Positions 8,651-17,896 of a stretch of DNA of 64,000 bases are shown piece after piece. This DNA is from JAAGZL01 sp050291725 (lineage in GTDB: Bacteria; Pseudomonadota; Gammaproteobacteria; Chromatiales; Chromatiaceae). Under the pieces are notes generated by a model. The model was not told the origin of the DNA. It saw nothing but the letters and a program-made list of their open reading frames with translations, and made no database searches. How positions within the stretch are numbered: position 1 is the first letter of the stretch; each line of letters begins with the position of its first letter. Location: contig JBNKKH010000009.1 in NCBI GenBank assembly GCA_050291725.1, positions 124,001 to 188,000 on the forward strand, read 5' to 3'. The translations under genes were made by a program, and so were the position numbers.

Positions 8651-10687
8651 TTAAAGTAGTGGCACCATCATCAGAGCTACAATGTTGATGATCTTGATCA
8701 GCGGGTTGATAGCTGGGCCAGCGGTGTCTTTGTAGGGGTCGCCTACGGTGTCACCGGTTACCGCTGCCTTATGAGCATCAGAACCTTTGCCGCCGAAGTT
8801 ACCATCTTCGATGTACTTCTTGGCGTTATCCCAGGCGCCGCCACCGGCGGTCATGGAGATGGCTACGAAGAGACCGGTAACGATGGTGCCGATCAGCAGG
8901 CCACCTAGTGCTTGAGCGCCAAGCAGCAGACCTACCAGAATTGGTGCAGCGATTGGAAGCAGTGATGGCACAATCATCTCTTTGATAGCCGCCTTGGTCA
9001 GCATGTCAACAGCCTTGGAGTAGTCAGGCTTCTGGCTGTAATCCATTATTCCCGGCATCTCTTTAAACTGACGACGTACCTCATTCACAATGCCGCTGGC
9101 AGCTTTGCCAACAGCTTCCATAGCCATAGCGCCGAACAGAAATGGTATCAGGCCACCTATCAGCAGACCGATCAGAACCATATGGTTAGAAAGATCAAAC
9201 GTTGTGGCACTGCCCAGATGAGCTTCCAGAGTATGGGTGTAATCAGCAAACAGTACCAGAGCAGCCAGACCAGCGGAACCGATGGCGTAACCTTTGGTCA
9301 CGGCCTTGGTGGTGTTACCAACTGCATCTAGAGGATCGGTGATGTTGCGAATCTTCTCGTCCAGTTCGGCCATCTCGGCGATACCACCGGCGTTATCGGT
9401 GATAGGACCGTAGGCATCCAGGGCCACGATGATGCCGGACATGGAGAGCATGGAGGTTGCAGCAATGGCAATACCATACAGACCAGCCAGTTCATAGGTG
9501 CCCCAGATAGCAGCACAAATAACCAGTACCGGCGCGGCGGTGGACTTCATGGATACACCCAGGCCAGCGATTACGTTAGTGCCGTCACCAGTTGTTGATG
9601 CCTCGGCAATGTAGCGTACTGGCTTGAACTCGGTGGAGGTGTAGTACTCGGTGATAACAACCATAGCTGCGGTCAAACCAAGACCAATCAGGGCGCAATA
9701 GAACAGGGCAGAGGCGGGGTTAGCAACGCCTTCAATAACCACAGATCCCATCATCATGCTGGTTACAAAATAGTAAGCTATGGCAGATAGTGCGCCAGCT
9801 ACAGCCAGACCTTTATACAGGGCGGGCATTACGTTAGTAGCACCTTCGTGGGTTTTGACGAAGAAAGTGCCGATGATGGAGGCGATAATGGAAACACCGC
9901 CTAGAACCAGTGGGTAGGTGATAGCTGTTGCACCTGCGCTGGTGAGCAGCAGGCCGCCCAGTAGCATAGTTGCCACTACTGTTACAGCATAGGTCTCAAA
10001 CAGATCTGCAGCCATACCAGCACAGTCGCCAACGTTATCACCAACGTTATCAGCGATAACTGCAGGGTTACGGGGGTCATCCTCAGGGATGCCGGCCTCA
10101 ACCTTACCTACAATATCAGCGCCTACATCCGCGCCTTTAGTAAAGATGCCTCCACCCAATCGGGCGAAGATGGAGATTAGAGATCCGCCAAAGGCGAGAC
10201 CAACAAGTGAGTGCAATGCCTCCTGGTCATTCACACCAGCCATGTTTAGTGCGGCATAGTAACCGGCAACACCCAGCAGACCGAGGCCAACAACCAGCAT
10301 GCCGGTAATAGCGCCGCCGCGGAAAGCGACCTGCAGCGCAGCATTTATGCCGTTGTTAGCCGCTTCAGCGGTACGCAGGTTAGAGCGAACTGATATATTC
10401 ATGCCTATATAGCCAGCAGCGCCTGAAAGGATGGCGCCAATGGCAAAACCGATCGCGGTGCCAGCACCAAGAGCCCACCAAATTATTACCAAGAGGACAG
10501 CCCCTACCAGCCCAATTGCAGTGTACTGGCGATTCAAGTATGCCTGGGCGCCTTCCTGCACCGCTCCGGCAATCTCTTTCATTCTGTCGTTACCTTCAGG
10601 TTGGGCTAGGATCCATTTCACGGAAATAATTCCGTATACAATGGCTGCCATGGCGCAAGCCAAGGCGAATATTAGTTCGAGCGACAT
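8651..10687 (-). CDS. hppA: K+-independent H+-translocating pyrophosphatase
   Basis: A 678-residue membrane pyrophosphatase with about 16 membrane helices. The catalytic loop contains DVGADIVGKVE and DNVGDNVGDCAGMAADLFETY, with the conserved acidic clusters. Lysine at about residue 461 in GNTTKAVTKGYAIG marks the K+-independent subtype; K+-dependent enzymes have alanine there. It couples PPi hydrolysis to proton export, or makes PPi in reverse. AGGAGA upstream supports the ATG at 10687. The 235 bp between it and the phosphofructokinase gene is AT-rich and probably contains its promoter. Grouping with a PPi-PFK is known from methanotrophs, nitrifiers and sulfur-oxidising symbionts. Confidence 0.97.
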   Translation of the reverse strand: MSLELIFALACAMAAIVYGIISVKWILAQPEGNDRMKEIAGAVQEGAQAYLNRQYTAIGLVGAVLLVIIWWALGAGTAIGFAIGAILSGAAGYIGMNISVRSNLRTAEAANNGINAALQVAFRGGAITGMLVVGLGLLGVAGYYAALNMAGVNDQEALHSLVGLAFGGSLISIFARLGGGIFTKGADVGADIVGKVEAGIPEDDPRNPAVIADNVGDNVGDCAGMAADLFETYAVTVVATMLLGGLLLTSAGATAITYPLVLGGVSIIASIIGTFFVKTHEGATNVMPALYKGLAVAGALSAIAYYFVTSMMMGSVVIEGVANPASALFYCALIGLGLTAAMVVITEYYTSTEFKPVRYIAEASTTGDGTNVIAGLGVSMKSTAAPVLVICAAIWGTYELAGLYGIAIAATSMLSMSGIIVALDAYGPITDNAGGIAEMAELDEKIRNITDPLDAVGNTTKAVTKGYAIGSAGLAALVLFADYTHTLEAHLGSATTFDLSNHMVLIGLLIGGLIPFLFGAMAMEAVGKAASGIVNEVRRQFKEMPGIMDYSQKPDYSKAVDMLTKAAIKEMIVPSLLPIAAPILVGLLLGAQALGGLLIGTIVTGLFVAISMTAGGGAWDNAKKYIEDGNFGGKGSDAHKAAVTGDTVGDPYKDTAGPAINPLIKIINIVALMMVPLL

Positions 10688-10922
10688 TAGTTCTTCTCCT
10701 GAGTGTTTGTATTATAAGAGTTATTGCGTTTTGATTTAGTTTGTTTCCTGTAGTTATCTTTATAATGATTTAGTGAATAATCCAACTTTGATTTCGATTT
10801 AATAAACGTTTTAAAATTTTTGTATAGTAGATGTTGGGACGGCGTATTAGTTATAACCGTTTAAGTTCTATATTGAGAATATGGCATATTTCCATCTCAA
10901 GTCCTTTCATCTCACCACGCTA

Positions 10923-12185
10923 CTACGGCTCAAAATTATCTGCTAATCTCCTTGGTACTACAACATTTTTCAGTGTTACGTAGTCAGGTAAACCATTCTT
11001 GTAAGGTGGATAATCTTCCCCCTGGATCAGCGGCAATAGATAGTCGCGACCAGCTTGGGTTATACCAAAGCCATCATCAGTTATATATTCTGTAGGCATC
11101 ATTTTCTCAACATTGGCCACTTTTGATAGATCGGCTTCTTGTATCTCCCATCTGTATGGGTCGCTCGAGGTTCGGATTATGGCCGGCATAATGGCGTTTT
11201 TGCCCTTTAGGGCCAGCTCAACTGCTGCCTTGCCCACTGCGTAGGCCTGATCTACATCGGTCTTGGAGGCTAGGTGCCTAGCGGCGCGTTGTAGATAGTC
11301 GGCTACGCTCCAGTGAAATTTGTAACCTAGTTTCTCTTTGATCATATTGGCCACCACCGGTGCGGCTCCACCGAGCTGGGCATGGCCAAAGGCGTCTCTG
11401 GTGCCCTGTTCTGCCAAAAAGCGGCCATCTGGCCAGTGAGCCCCCTCCGATACCACCACAATCACATAGCCGTGGCTATCTACCTTCTGTTTGCACTTGG
11501 CAAGGAATTTCTCTTGATCAAACTCCACCTCGGGGAACAGGATAAGTATGGGGATATCGTTATCAGCATCTGCTGCTAGTCCGCCCGCAGCAGCAATCCA
11601 GCCGGCGTGGCGCCCCATTACCTCCAGCACAAACACTTTGGTGGATGATTTAGCCATAGAACGTACGTCATAGCTGGCTTCACGGGTGGATACGGCAATG
11701 TATTTCGCAACCGAGCCAAATCCTGGACAGTTGTCGGTTATGGGTAGATCGTTATCCACGGTCTTAGGCACATGGACGGCCTGGATAGGGTAGTCCATAG
11801 TTTCAGAAATCTGGGAAATCTTATGGCAGGTGTCAGCTGAGTCACCACCGCCATTGTAGAAGAAGTAGCCAATGTTGTGGGCCTTGAACACCTCTATTAG
11901 GCGTTCGTATTCACGCCTGTTTTGGTCTAGACCTTTGAGTTTATAACGGCAGGAGCCAAATACACCGGACGGGGTGTGGCGCAAGGCGGCAATGTCGGCA
12001 TCACTCTCAACGCTAGTATCGATTAACTCTTCTGTTAGGGCGCCTATAATGCCGTTTTTTCCCGCATATACCTTTCCGATTTTGTCGCTGTGTTTGCGTG
12101 CAGTCTCAATAACGCCACAGGCGGATGCGTTGATAACGGCCGTTACTCCTCCAGACTGGGCGTAAAATGCGTTTTTTATGCTCAT
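10923..12185 (-). CDS. pfp: Pyrophosphate-dependent 6-phosphofructokinase
   Basis: A 420-residue phosphofructokinase. Two positions that set PPi specificity carry the PPi-type residues: the GGGDSADT loop at about residues 112-119 (aspartate where ATP enzymes have glycine) and lysine in PKTVDND (about 140-146). MGRHAGW is also conserved. The reaction interconverts fructose-6-phosphate plus PPi with fructose-1,6-bisphosphate plus phosphate; related bacterial enzymes can also act on sedoheptulose bisphosphate in the Calvin cycle. ATG 12185, with AGGGA upstream, is preferred to the adjoining GTG 12188. Together with hppA it would let the cell recover energy as PPi. Confidence 0.94.
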   Translation of the reverse strand: MSIKNAFYAQSGGVTAVINASACGVIETARKHSDKIGKVYAGKNGIIGALTEELIDTSVESDADIAALRHTPSGVFGSCRYKLKGLDQNRREYERLIEVFKAHNIGYFFYNGGGDSADTCHKISQISETMDYPIQAVHVPKTVDNDLPITDNCPGFGSVAKYIAVSTREASYDVRSMAKSSTKVFVLEVMGRHAGWIAAAGGLAADADNDIPILILFPEVEFDQEKFLAKCKQKVDSHGYVIVVVSEGAHWPDGRFLAEQGTRDAFGHAQLGGAAPVVANMIKEKLGYKFHWSVADYLQRAARHLASKTDVDQAYAVGKAAVELALKGKNAIMPAIIRTSSDPYRWEIQEADLSKVANVEKMMPTEYITDDGFGITQAGRDYLLPLIQGEDYPPYKNGLPDYVTLKNVVVPRRLADNFEP

Positions 12186-12188
12186 CAC

Positions 12189-12612
12189 TTTTCCCTTTTA
12201 TACATAATTGTCGATAGAAGAGATTGTAATACGCCTGAGTGAATATCTCTTGGTTAAAAATGTTAAATTTCTGCATGTTTTAAGTGCAGCAATCATCTTT
12301 TTATCCATGATGTCTGAGGTTTCTGGCATGTTTTTCGTTGCATTTGTCAGGTTTTGTCCTCTCAAAATAAATGTCTGGCCTCATAGCTGCATTGACTTTA
12401 AGGGAATTATCGGATAACTCTATCTGAGCTTTCATGATGCGACAAATGTAAAACTTGGATAACCCTATGAGTTTTAGTAATTGTCCTGTAAAAACAATGT
12501 GATAGGAGAATTATAACGATAAAAATGGCATTTTCTGCTTCATGTGATGCAGGTAGCTAATGCTCGCTTTGGCCAATAAAGCGGTGGAAATAATACAAAT
12601 ATTGGAGATAAG
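12189..12612. other. AT-rich intergenic region
   Basis: No convincing gene. A 69-codon plus-strand ORF at 12208-12417 has no family features. It separates the divergent pfp and adenylate-kinase-like genes and must contain both promoters; TTGACT at about 12391 followed 16 bases later by ATAACT is a weak plus-strand candidate. Confidence 0.5.
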
Positions 12613-13785
12613 TTGGAAAATTCAATGAGATTGGTACTTCTTGGCCCGCCTGGGTCCGATAAGGGCGAATTTGCCGTCAAACTGGCAGAAAAGTATGGAC
12701 TTGTTCTGCTGACGATCGCGGATATGTTGTCTGATGCAGTGGATAATCGCCTGGATTTTGGGGTGCAGGCTCAGGCCTATTTGGAACATGGGCAATATGT
12801 TCCTGATGAGCTGATGCTTGAGGTGATACGTGATCGCATGTCTCAGCCAGATGTAAAGTCTGGTTTCATACTGGTAGGTTTTCCACGTTCTACTAGCCAG
12901 GCTGACAGCTTGGACGAAATGTTGCTGGCATGTGGAATGTCTCTCGACCTGGCTCTGCATCTGAATGTGGAAGATGAGATTCTATTAGAACGCCTAGAAG
13001 GGCGCCGCACCTGTATCTCCTGTGGTGTTAGATACAATGTTTTTACCAATCCACCTATGGTGCATGGGGTCTGTGATTTGTGTGGCGGCAGAGTGGGGCG
13101 TGGGGCTGATAGTAATGAGGTGGTCATCAGCAATCGCCTGCGGGCATACGAACAGCAGATTCACTCCCTTGTCTCCTACTATCTCCTGCATGACAAGCTT
13201 AGAGAGGTGGATGCTGGTGGATCGGTCAAAGAGGGAACAAATTGTCTATTCCAGGCAATTGATGATTGGAAAAGGACACAGGCAGAAAAAACCAAGGCCC
13301 TCATGGAGAGGGTAGAGCAGGTCGCCGAGGCCGCTGCGCAAGAGGTAAAAGCAGAAGCAGAAGCAGAAGCAGAAGAGGAAGAGGTGAAAGCCAAGCCAGA
13401 GCCAGAAGTCGTTCCGGCCAAGAAGAAGGCTGCGGTCAAGAAGAAGGTCCCGGTCAAGAAGAAGGCCCCGGCCAAGAAGAAGGCTTCGGTCAAGAAGAAG
13501 GCTTCGGTCAAGAAGAAGGCTTCGGTCAAGAAGAAGGCCCCGGTCAAGAAGAAGGCTCCGGTCAAGAAGAAGGCCCCGGTCAAGAAGAAGGCCCCGGTCA
13601 AGAAGAAGGCCCCGGTCAAGAAGAAGGCTCCGGTCAAGAAGAAGGCTCCAGCCAAGAAGAAGGCTCCAGCCAAGAAGAAGGCTCCAGCCAAGAAGAAGGC
13701 TCCAGCCAAGAAGAAGGCTCCAGCCAAGAAGAAGGCTCCAGCCAAGAAGAAGGCCCTGGCTAAGAAAAAAAGTAAGACCAGATAG
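12613..13785 (+). CDS. Divergent adenylate-kinase-like protein with lysine-rich tail
   Basis: The first ~215 residues follow the adenylate kinase fold: LVLLGPPGSDKG near the start, GFPRSTSQADSLDEM, and a zinc LID with four cysteines at about 134, 137, 154 and 157 (counted from the TTG). Key residues differ: the P-loop reads GPPGSDKGE instead of GxPGxGKGT, and TIADMLSDAV lacks the AMP-binding arginine of STGDMLR. After an acidic spacer come about 20 KKKAP-type hexapeptides resembling histone H1/AlgP tails that bind nucleic acid. TTG 12613 has GGAG five bases upstream; ATG 12625 matches the usual family start but lacks a good site. It may be a weak kinase, a nucleotide sensor or a DNA-binding protein. 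A canonical adk would be needed elsewhere. Confidence 0.8.
   Translation: MENSMRLVLLGPPGSDKGEFAVKLAEKYGLVLLTIADMLSDAVDNRLDFGVQAQAYLEHGQYVPDELMLEVIRDRMSQPDVKSGFILVGFPRSTSQADSLDEMLLACGMSLDLALHLNVEDEILLERLEGRRTCISCGVRYNVFTNPPMVHGVCDLCGGRVGRGADSNEVVISNRLRAYEQQIHSLVSYYLLHDKLREVDAGGSVKEGTNCLFQAIDDWKRTQAEKTKALMERVEQVAEAAAQEVKAEAEAEAEEEEVKAKPEPEVVPAKKKAAVKKKVPVKKKAPAKKKASVKKKASVKKKASVKKKAPVKKKAPVKKKAPVKKKAPVKKKAPVKKKAPVKKKAPAKKKAPAKKKAPAKKKAPAKKKAPAKKKAPAKKKALAKKKSKTR
13420..13779 (+). repeat. 18-bp coding tandem repeat, about 20 units
   Basis: The repeat unit is aagaagaaggcyccrgyc, encoding KKK-A-P/S-V/A. Blocks of nearly identical units (three ASV, six APV, six APA) indicate recent local duplication, so copy number may vary between strains. 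It lies wholly within the adenylate-kinase-like gene. Confidence 0.95.
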
Positions 13786-13805
13786 GGCGATGAGCGTGGT
13801 AGGTT

Positions 13806-13837
13806 GGTGACCTGTTAATCGTCACCTTTCGTTTTTA
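13806..13837 (+). terminator. Probable terminator after the adenylate-kinase-like gene
   Basis: GGTGAC (13806-13811) and GTCACC (13821-13826) form a short stem followed by tttcgttttt. Confidence 0.6.
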
Positions 13838-13853
13838 TGTGCAGCAAATATCC

Positions 13854-13882
13854 CGCCATGCCGGATCTGGTCCGGCATGGCG
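13854..13882. repeat. Perfect 12-bp inverted repeat
   Basis: Arms CGCCATGCCGGA and TCCGGCATGGCG surround a five-base loop. There is no T run on either side, so it is not a classical terminator, although it lies between two converging genes and could protect 3' ends. Confidence 0.7.
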
Positions 13883-13893
13883 ACGTGTAGAGT

Positions 13894-14211
13894 TTATTCG
13901 CTACTTTCTTTGCTTTTCTTATACTCCTGAACCATCGCCTGGCATGCTCCACCCTCAGGATCTGGTTCGCATATCTGCTTGATGGATTCACAGGCAGCCA
14001 TGCCCATTGCTGTCGCCATGCCGCCCATCGCATCAATCATGGCCTTGGCTTGTGGATCTTTTTCGCTACTCGCTTTCATCTGTTCCGATGCCTCGGTCAT
14101 TTTTTGCTTGCAGTCATCGTATACATCAACCCACTCAGGTTTGCTGCCGCATCCGCTCAATAGTGCTGTTAGCAAAGTGGCTAGGGCAATTCTGTTGTAA
14201 TGTTGCTTCAT
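13894..14211 (-). CDS. Small predicted lipoprotein
   Basis: A 105-residue protein with a type II signal peptide (IALATLLTALLSGC): the lipobox LSGC gives a lipidated cysteine near residue 21. The mature part is short, rich in methionine, alanine and charged residues, and has four more cysteines that could form disulfides in the periplasm. ATG 14211 is chosen because GGAG lies six bases upstream; a longer reading frame to 14238 lacks this. No family recognised. Confidence 0.75.
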   Translation of the reverse strand: MKQHYNRIALATLLTALLSGCGSKPEWVDVYDDCKQKMTEASEQMKASSEKDPQAKAMIDAMGGMATAMGMAACESIKQICEPDPEGGACQAMVQEYKKSKESSE

Positions 14212-14262
14212 GAAATACTCCATGTTTGTTATTAACAATTTTATATAAAGTAATTGATCTAC

Positions 14263-15054
14263 CTAGATTGCTCTGGATAAAAACTCTTGGATAGCTTGAG
14301 TAACTGCTTCAGGGTTTTCTAATGGAGACATGTGCCCGGCTTCAGGAACAGTGACCAAATATGATCCGGTTATCTTCTCATGCATTGCCTGCATTACAGG
14401 TGGCGGAGTTAAGGTGTCCTGCTCGCCAACCAGTAGCATTGTAGGAACATCTATATTGCTAAGTGCCGATGAAGTATCTGTGCGTGCGGCCATAGCTAGT
14501 ATACACCCCTTCACTCCAACTGGAGACTCACTTGTCGCTTGTTCCAGTATGGTGTTATAGGATTCTGGGATCTGTTGCGGGGCAGCATCACCAAAGGTCA
14601 TGGGGACAAAGTCAGATACAAATTTCTCTAATCCTTCCTTGTCTATAGTCCGTATAGCTCCGGCCCTTTTAATCCTTCCGGCATCATCATCCGCTTCCGC
14701 CTTGGTATCGCACAGAATGAGGGCGCGAAACCGATCAGGCTCCCGCTCTGCCGCACGCAGAGTGATATATCCGCCCATAGAGAATCCTGTAATGACTGGC
14801 TTATCTAGGTCCAGGCTCTCCATAACAGAGAACAGGTCATCTACAAACATCTCCATGGTAAATTGACCGTCGCCTGGTGGAGTGTCCCCCAATCCACGTA
14901 CGTCATAGGAAATGCAGTAGTAGCTCTCTTTGAGCTTCTTTATCTGTTGGGCCCACATGGTGGAGTTATAAGGGAATCCATGGATGAATATGACTGGGGG
15001 GTTGTTGCGGTCTCCATGCTCATATACTGCTATGCCGTTTACATACTTTCCCAT
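14263..15054 (-). CDS. Alpha/beta-hydrolase
   Basis: A 263-residue alpha/beta-hydrolase fold protein. The oxyanion region IHGFPYNSTMW, the nucleophile elbow GFSMGGY with its serine, the acidic residue in LLVGEQDTLTPP and the catalytic histidine in EAGHMSPLENP are all present, so it should be active. Substrate cannot be told: it resembles the 3-oxoadipate enol-lactonase/bromoperoxidase-like group but no pathway genes accompany it. No signal peptide; probably cytoplasmic. Confidence 0.85.
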   Translation of the reverse strand: MGKYVNGIAVYEHGDRNNPPVIFIHGFPYNSTMWAQQIKKLKESYYCISYDVRGLGDTPPGDGQFTMEMFVDDLFSVMESLDLDKPVITGFSMGGYITLRAAEREPDRFRALILCDTKAEADDDAGRIKRAGAIRTIDKEGLEKFVSDFVPMTFGDAAPQQIPESYNTILEQATSESPVGVKGCILAMAARTDTSSALSNIDVPTMLLVGEQDTLTPPPVMQAMHEKITGSYLVTVPEAGHMSPLENPEAVTQAIQEFLSRAI

Positions 15055-15117
15055 GCTACTTCTCCCAGAAACTATTCTTAACCAGTATAGTTATAGATGA
15101 CGACCTTGAATTGGGTA

Positions 15118-16461
15118 TTATTCCCCGGCAACGGTCATAGATTCAATCAGCCAAGAACCGGTGCGTACACTGGTGCGCGGGTCAATATCATTGGCGATTG
15201 CCACCAGCTGCATATACATCTGTTTTAGATTGCCAGCCACTGTGATCTCCTCTACCGGGTACTGCAGCTCTCCGTTCTCAACCCAGAAGCCTGCTGCTCC
15301 CCGGGAGTAGTCACCAGTTACGGTGTTGACTCCATGGCCCATGAGTTCTGTAATCAGCAGTCCTCGGTCCATCTTTTTTAGTAGGCCTGTCAGGTCCAGC
15401 TCTCCCTGTTCTATGGTTAGATTACGTACCCCGCCAGCGTTACCGGTGGTCTGCATCCCCAATTTGCGGGCGGAGTAGCTACTGAGAACATAGCCCTGAA
15501 GTACGCCTCCGCTCACTATGTCCCTTGGCTGGGTGGCAACTCCCTCTGAATCGAAAGGTGCACTGGATAGACCCCGCGGCAGCAAAGGATTCTCGTGTAT
15601 ATGTACGAAATCAGGAAATATCTGTTTGCCCATATGGTCCAGTAGAAAAGATGACTGGCGATAGAGAGCAGATCCGCTTATAGCTCCCACTAGACTGCGC
15701 AGTAGACCCACTGCCATATCCGCCTGAAAAATGACCGGGGTTTCTCTGGTGCTGATCTTGCGCGCTCCTAACCGAGCCAGGGTGCGCTCTGCCGTTTTGC
15801 GCCCGACCGCTTCTGCATCTTCCAGGTCAGTTGCTGAGCGCCCGGCGCTGTACCAGTAGTCGCGCTGCATGCCTTTTTCATCCTGACCCAGAACTGAGCA
15901 GCTTATGCTGTGACGACTGCTGGGATAGCCACCGATAAAGCCGTGGCTGTTGCCATAAACCCGCAGCCCGCTGTGGCTGTTGAGTGTAGCTCCTTCCGAA
16001 TTATTGATATCTGGGGCATAGTTAAGCGCGGCTCCTTCACATCTCTTCCCTAGCTCAATGGCTTCATCTACCGAAATGGACCAGGGGTGGTAGAGATCCA
16101 GGTCTGGTATTTCTTTTGCCATTAGGTCTGCATCAGCCAGGCCGGTACAGTCATCTTCAGAAGTGTAGCGTGCAATACTACATGCAGCTTTCACGGTGTC
16201 GATTATGGCCTGAGGGCTAAGATCAGAGGTGCTGGCAGAGCCTTTACGTTGCCCAAAGTAGACACTTATGCCGAGGCCGTTGTCTCGGGTGTGCTCGATA
16301 GTTTCCACATCGCCCATGCGCACGGTTGCAGAGAGACCGGAGTCACTACTTACGGCAGCTTCAGCAGAGCTTGCTCCCTGTTTTTTTGCCTCAGTCAACA
16401 GATCATCTACCAGCTGTTGCAGATGGGTCTGACGCTCAGAGATATTACTGTTATTAAGCAT
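15118..16461 (-). CDS. pmbA: Metalloprotease-complex subunit PmbA (TldE)
   Basis: A 447-residue protein of the U62/TldD-PmbA family (E. coli 450). It lacks the HExxxH motif, as PmbA does; the C-terminal ELMGHGVNTVTGDYSRGAAGF segment is characteristic. PmbA pairs with TldD to form a heterodimeric protease that trims microcin B17 precursor, degrades the antitoxin CcdA and processes other unfolded peptides. It overlaps tldD by 8 bp and is the last gene of the minus-strand block. Confidence 0.94.
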   Translation of the reverse strand: MLNNSNISERQTHLQQLVDDLLTEAKKQGASSAEAAVSSDSGLSATVRMGDVETIEHTRDNGLGISVYFGQRKGSASTSDLSPQAIIDTVKAACSIARYTSEDDCTGLADADLMAKEIPDLDLYHPWSISVDEAIELGKRCEGAALNYAPDINNSEGATLNSHSGLRVYGNSHGFIGGYPSSRHSISCSVLGQDEKGMQRDYWYSAGRSATDLEDAEAVGRKTAERTLARLGARKISTRETPVIFQADMAVGLLRSLVGAISGSALYRQSSFLLDHMGKQIFPDFVHIHENPLLPRGLSSAPFDSEGVATQPRDIVSGGVLQGYVLSSYSARKLGMQTTGNAGGVRNLTIEQGELDLTGLLKKMDRGLLITELMGHGVNTVTGDYSRGAAGFWVENGELQYPVEEITVAGNLKQMYMQLVAIANDIDPRTSVRTGSWLIESMTVAGE

Positions 16462-17896
16462 TGGTGCCGCCGACGGTCAGGTTGTCTATCTTCAGGGTGG
16501 GCTGTCCTACTCCCACCGGTATGCTTTGGCCCTCTTTGCCACAGGTGCCAACTCCAGCATCTAGTTCTAGATCGTTGCCTATCATGCTTATTCGGTTCAT
16601 AACTTCAGGTCCGTTTCCAATTAGGGTTGCGCCTTTAACCGGTCTGGTCACCTTGCCGTTTTCTATAAGGTAGGCTTCGCTAGTAGAGAAGACGAACTTG
16701 CCGGATGTTATATCCACCTGTCCGCCACCAAAGTTGACGGCGTAGAGTCCTCGGTCCACAGATGCAATAATCTCCTCTGGCTGATGCTCTCCAGGAAGCA
16801 TATAGGTGTTGGTCATACGCGGCATGGGCAGGTGAGAGTAGGATTCGCGCCGACCATTACCTGTTGGAGCTACTCCCATCAGTCGAGCATTGAGCTTGTC
16901 CTGCATGTAGCCCTTGAGGATGCCGTCTTCAATCAGAACATTGTACTGGGATGGAGTGCCCTCATCGTCGATGTTGAGAGAGCCACGCCGACCCTGCATG
17001 GTGCCGTCGTCTACTACGGTGCAGCCTTTGGCCGCCACCCGTTCTCCAATACGTCCACTGAAAGCAGATGTACCTTTGCGGTTGAAATCACCTTCCAGGC
17101 CATGCCCCACTGCCTCATGGAGTAGCACTCCGGGCCAACCCGACCCTAGTACTACGGTCATGGAGCCTGCCGGAGCCTCCTCCGCTTCTAGATTGAGCAG
17201 AGCCTGGTTCGCCGCCTCCCGTGCGTACTCCAGGGCCTTCTCCTGTTCTAGAAAAAACTGCAGACCAGTGCGGGCTCCGCCGCCACCGGTGCCCTGTTCA
17301 ATGCGTCCATTCTGTTCTGCTATAACATGCACATTACAGCGCACCAATGGGCGGACATCTCCGCTTAATGTGCCATCACTGGAGACTACCAGCACTACAT
17401 CGTGAACCGCTACCAAGCTGGCTATGACCCGCTTTACCCGTGGGTCCTGTTTACGTGCTTCGGCATCTAGTTTGTGCAGCATTTCTATCTTGGTTTGATC
17501 ATCTATGCTTTCTAGAGGATTAATGGGCTGGTAAAGATTGTGTCCGGGAGATGTGGCGTTGACCTTAATATTCGCTGCACCGCTTCCGCTGGCTATGGCG
17601 CGTGCGGTCTGTCCTGCCTCTAGCAGTGTGTCCAGGCGAATCTCATCAGTGTAGGCAAAGCCGGTTTTCTCTCCGGAAATAGCGCGCACACCAACTCCTT
17701 GTTCAATGTTGAAGTTTCCTTCCTTGATGATGCCATCTTCTAAAACCCATGATTCCAGGCGACTGGACTGGAAGTAAGCGTCAGCGGCATCAATCTGTCC
17801 ACCATGTAGTTGTCCGAGCAGCCGATCCAGATCTGACTCGGTTAAATCTGATGGCTTGAGGATGGTGTTGCGGGCTATTTCAATTAGGTCAGTCAT
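16454..17896 (-). CDS. tldD: Metalloprotease TldD
   Basis: A 480-residue protein (E. coli 481) with the zinc-binding motif HEAVGH in VLLHEAVGHGLEGD at about residue 265. It is the catalytic partner of PmbA. The LEDGIIKEGNF and GRRGSLNIDDEGTPS segments match the family. Its start overlaps the end of the upstream nitrilase gene by 8 bp and its end overlaps pmbA by 8 bp, implying one transcript and coupled translation. Confidence 0.96.
   Translation of the reverse strand: MTDLIEIARNTILKPSDLTESDLDRLLGQLHGGQIDAADAYFQSSRLESWVLEDGIIKEGNFNIEQGVGVRAISGEKTGFAYTDEIRLDTLLEAGQTARAIASGSGAANIKVNATSPGHNLYQPINPLESIDDQTKIEMLHKLDAEARKQDPRVKRVIASLVAVHDVVLVVSSDGTLSGDVRPLVRCNVHVIAEQNGRIEQGTGGGGARTGLQFFLEQEKALEYAREAANQALLNLEAEEAPAGSMTVVLGSGWPGVLLHEAVGHGLEGDFNRKGTSAFSGRIGERVAAKGCTVVDDGTMQGRRGSLNIDDEGTPSQYNVLIEDGILKGYMQDKLNARLMGVAPTGNGRRESYSHLPMPRMTNTYMLPGEHQPEEIIASVDRGLYAVNFGGGQVDITSGKFVFSTSEAYLIENGKVTRPVKGATLIGNGPEVMNRISMIGNDLELDAGVGTCGKEGQSIPVGVGQPTLKIDNLTVGGTNA

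Noticed and set aside
12208..12417. 69-codon ORF between pfp and the adenylate-kinase-like gene
   Set aside because: No ribosome binding site, domain or conservation cue; likely promoter DNA.
13179..13745. Minus-strand ORF encoding repeated AGAFFL units
   Set aside because: It is the antisense of the KKKAP repeat coding sequence and has no ribosome binding site or family.
13266..13763. Plus-strand frame rich in Glu-Gly-Gln repeats
   Set aside because: A frame-shifted reading of the same tandem repeat; the frame with the kinase fold is the real one.
13420..13779. CRISPR-like array
   Set aside because: The repeats are contiguous without spacers and encode protein in frame.
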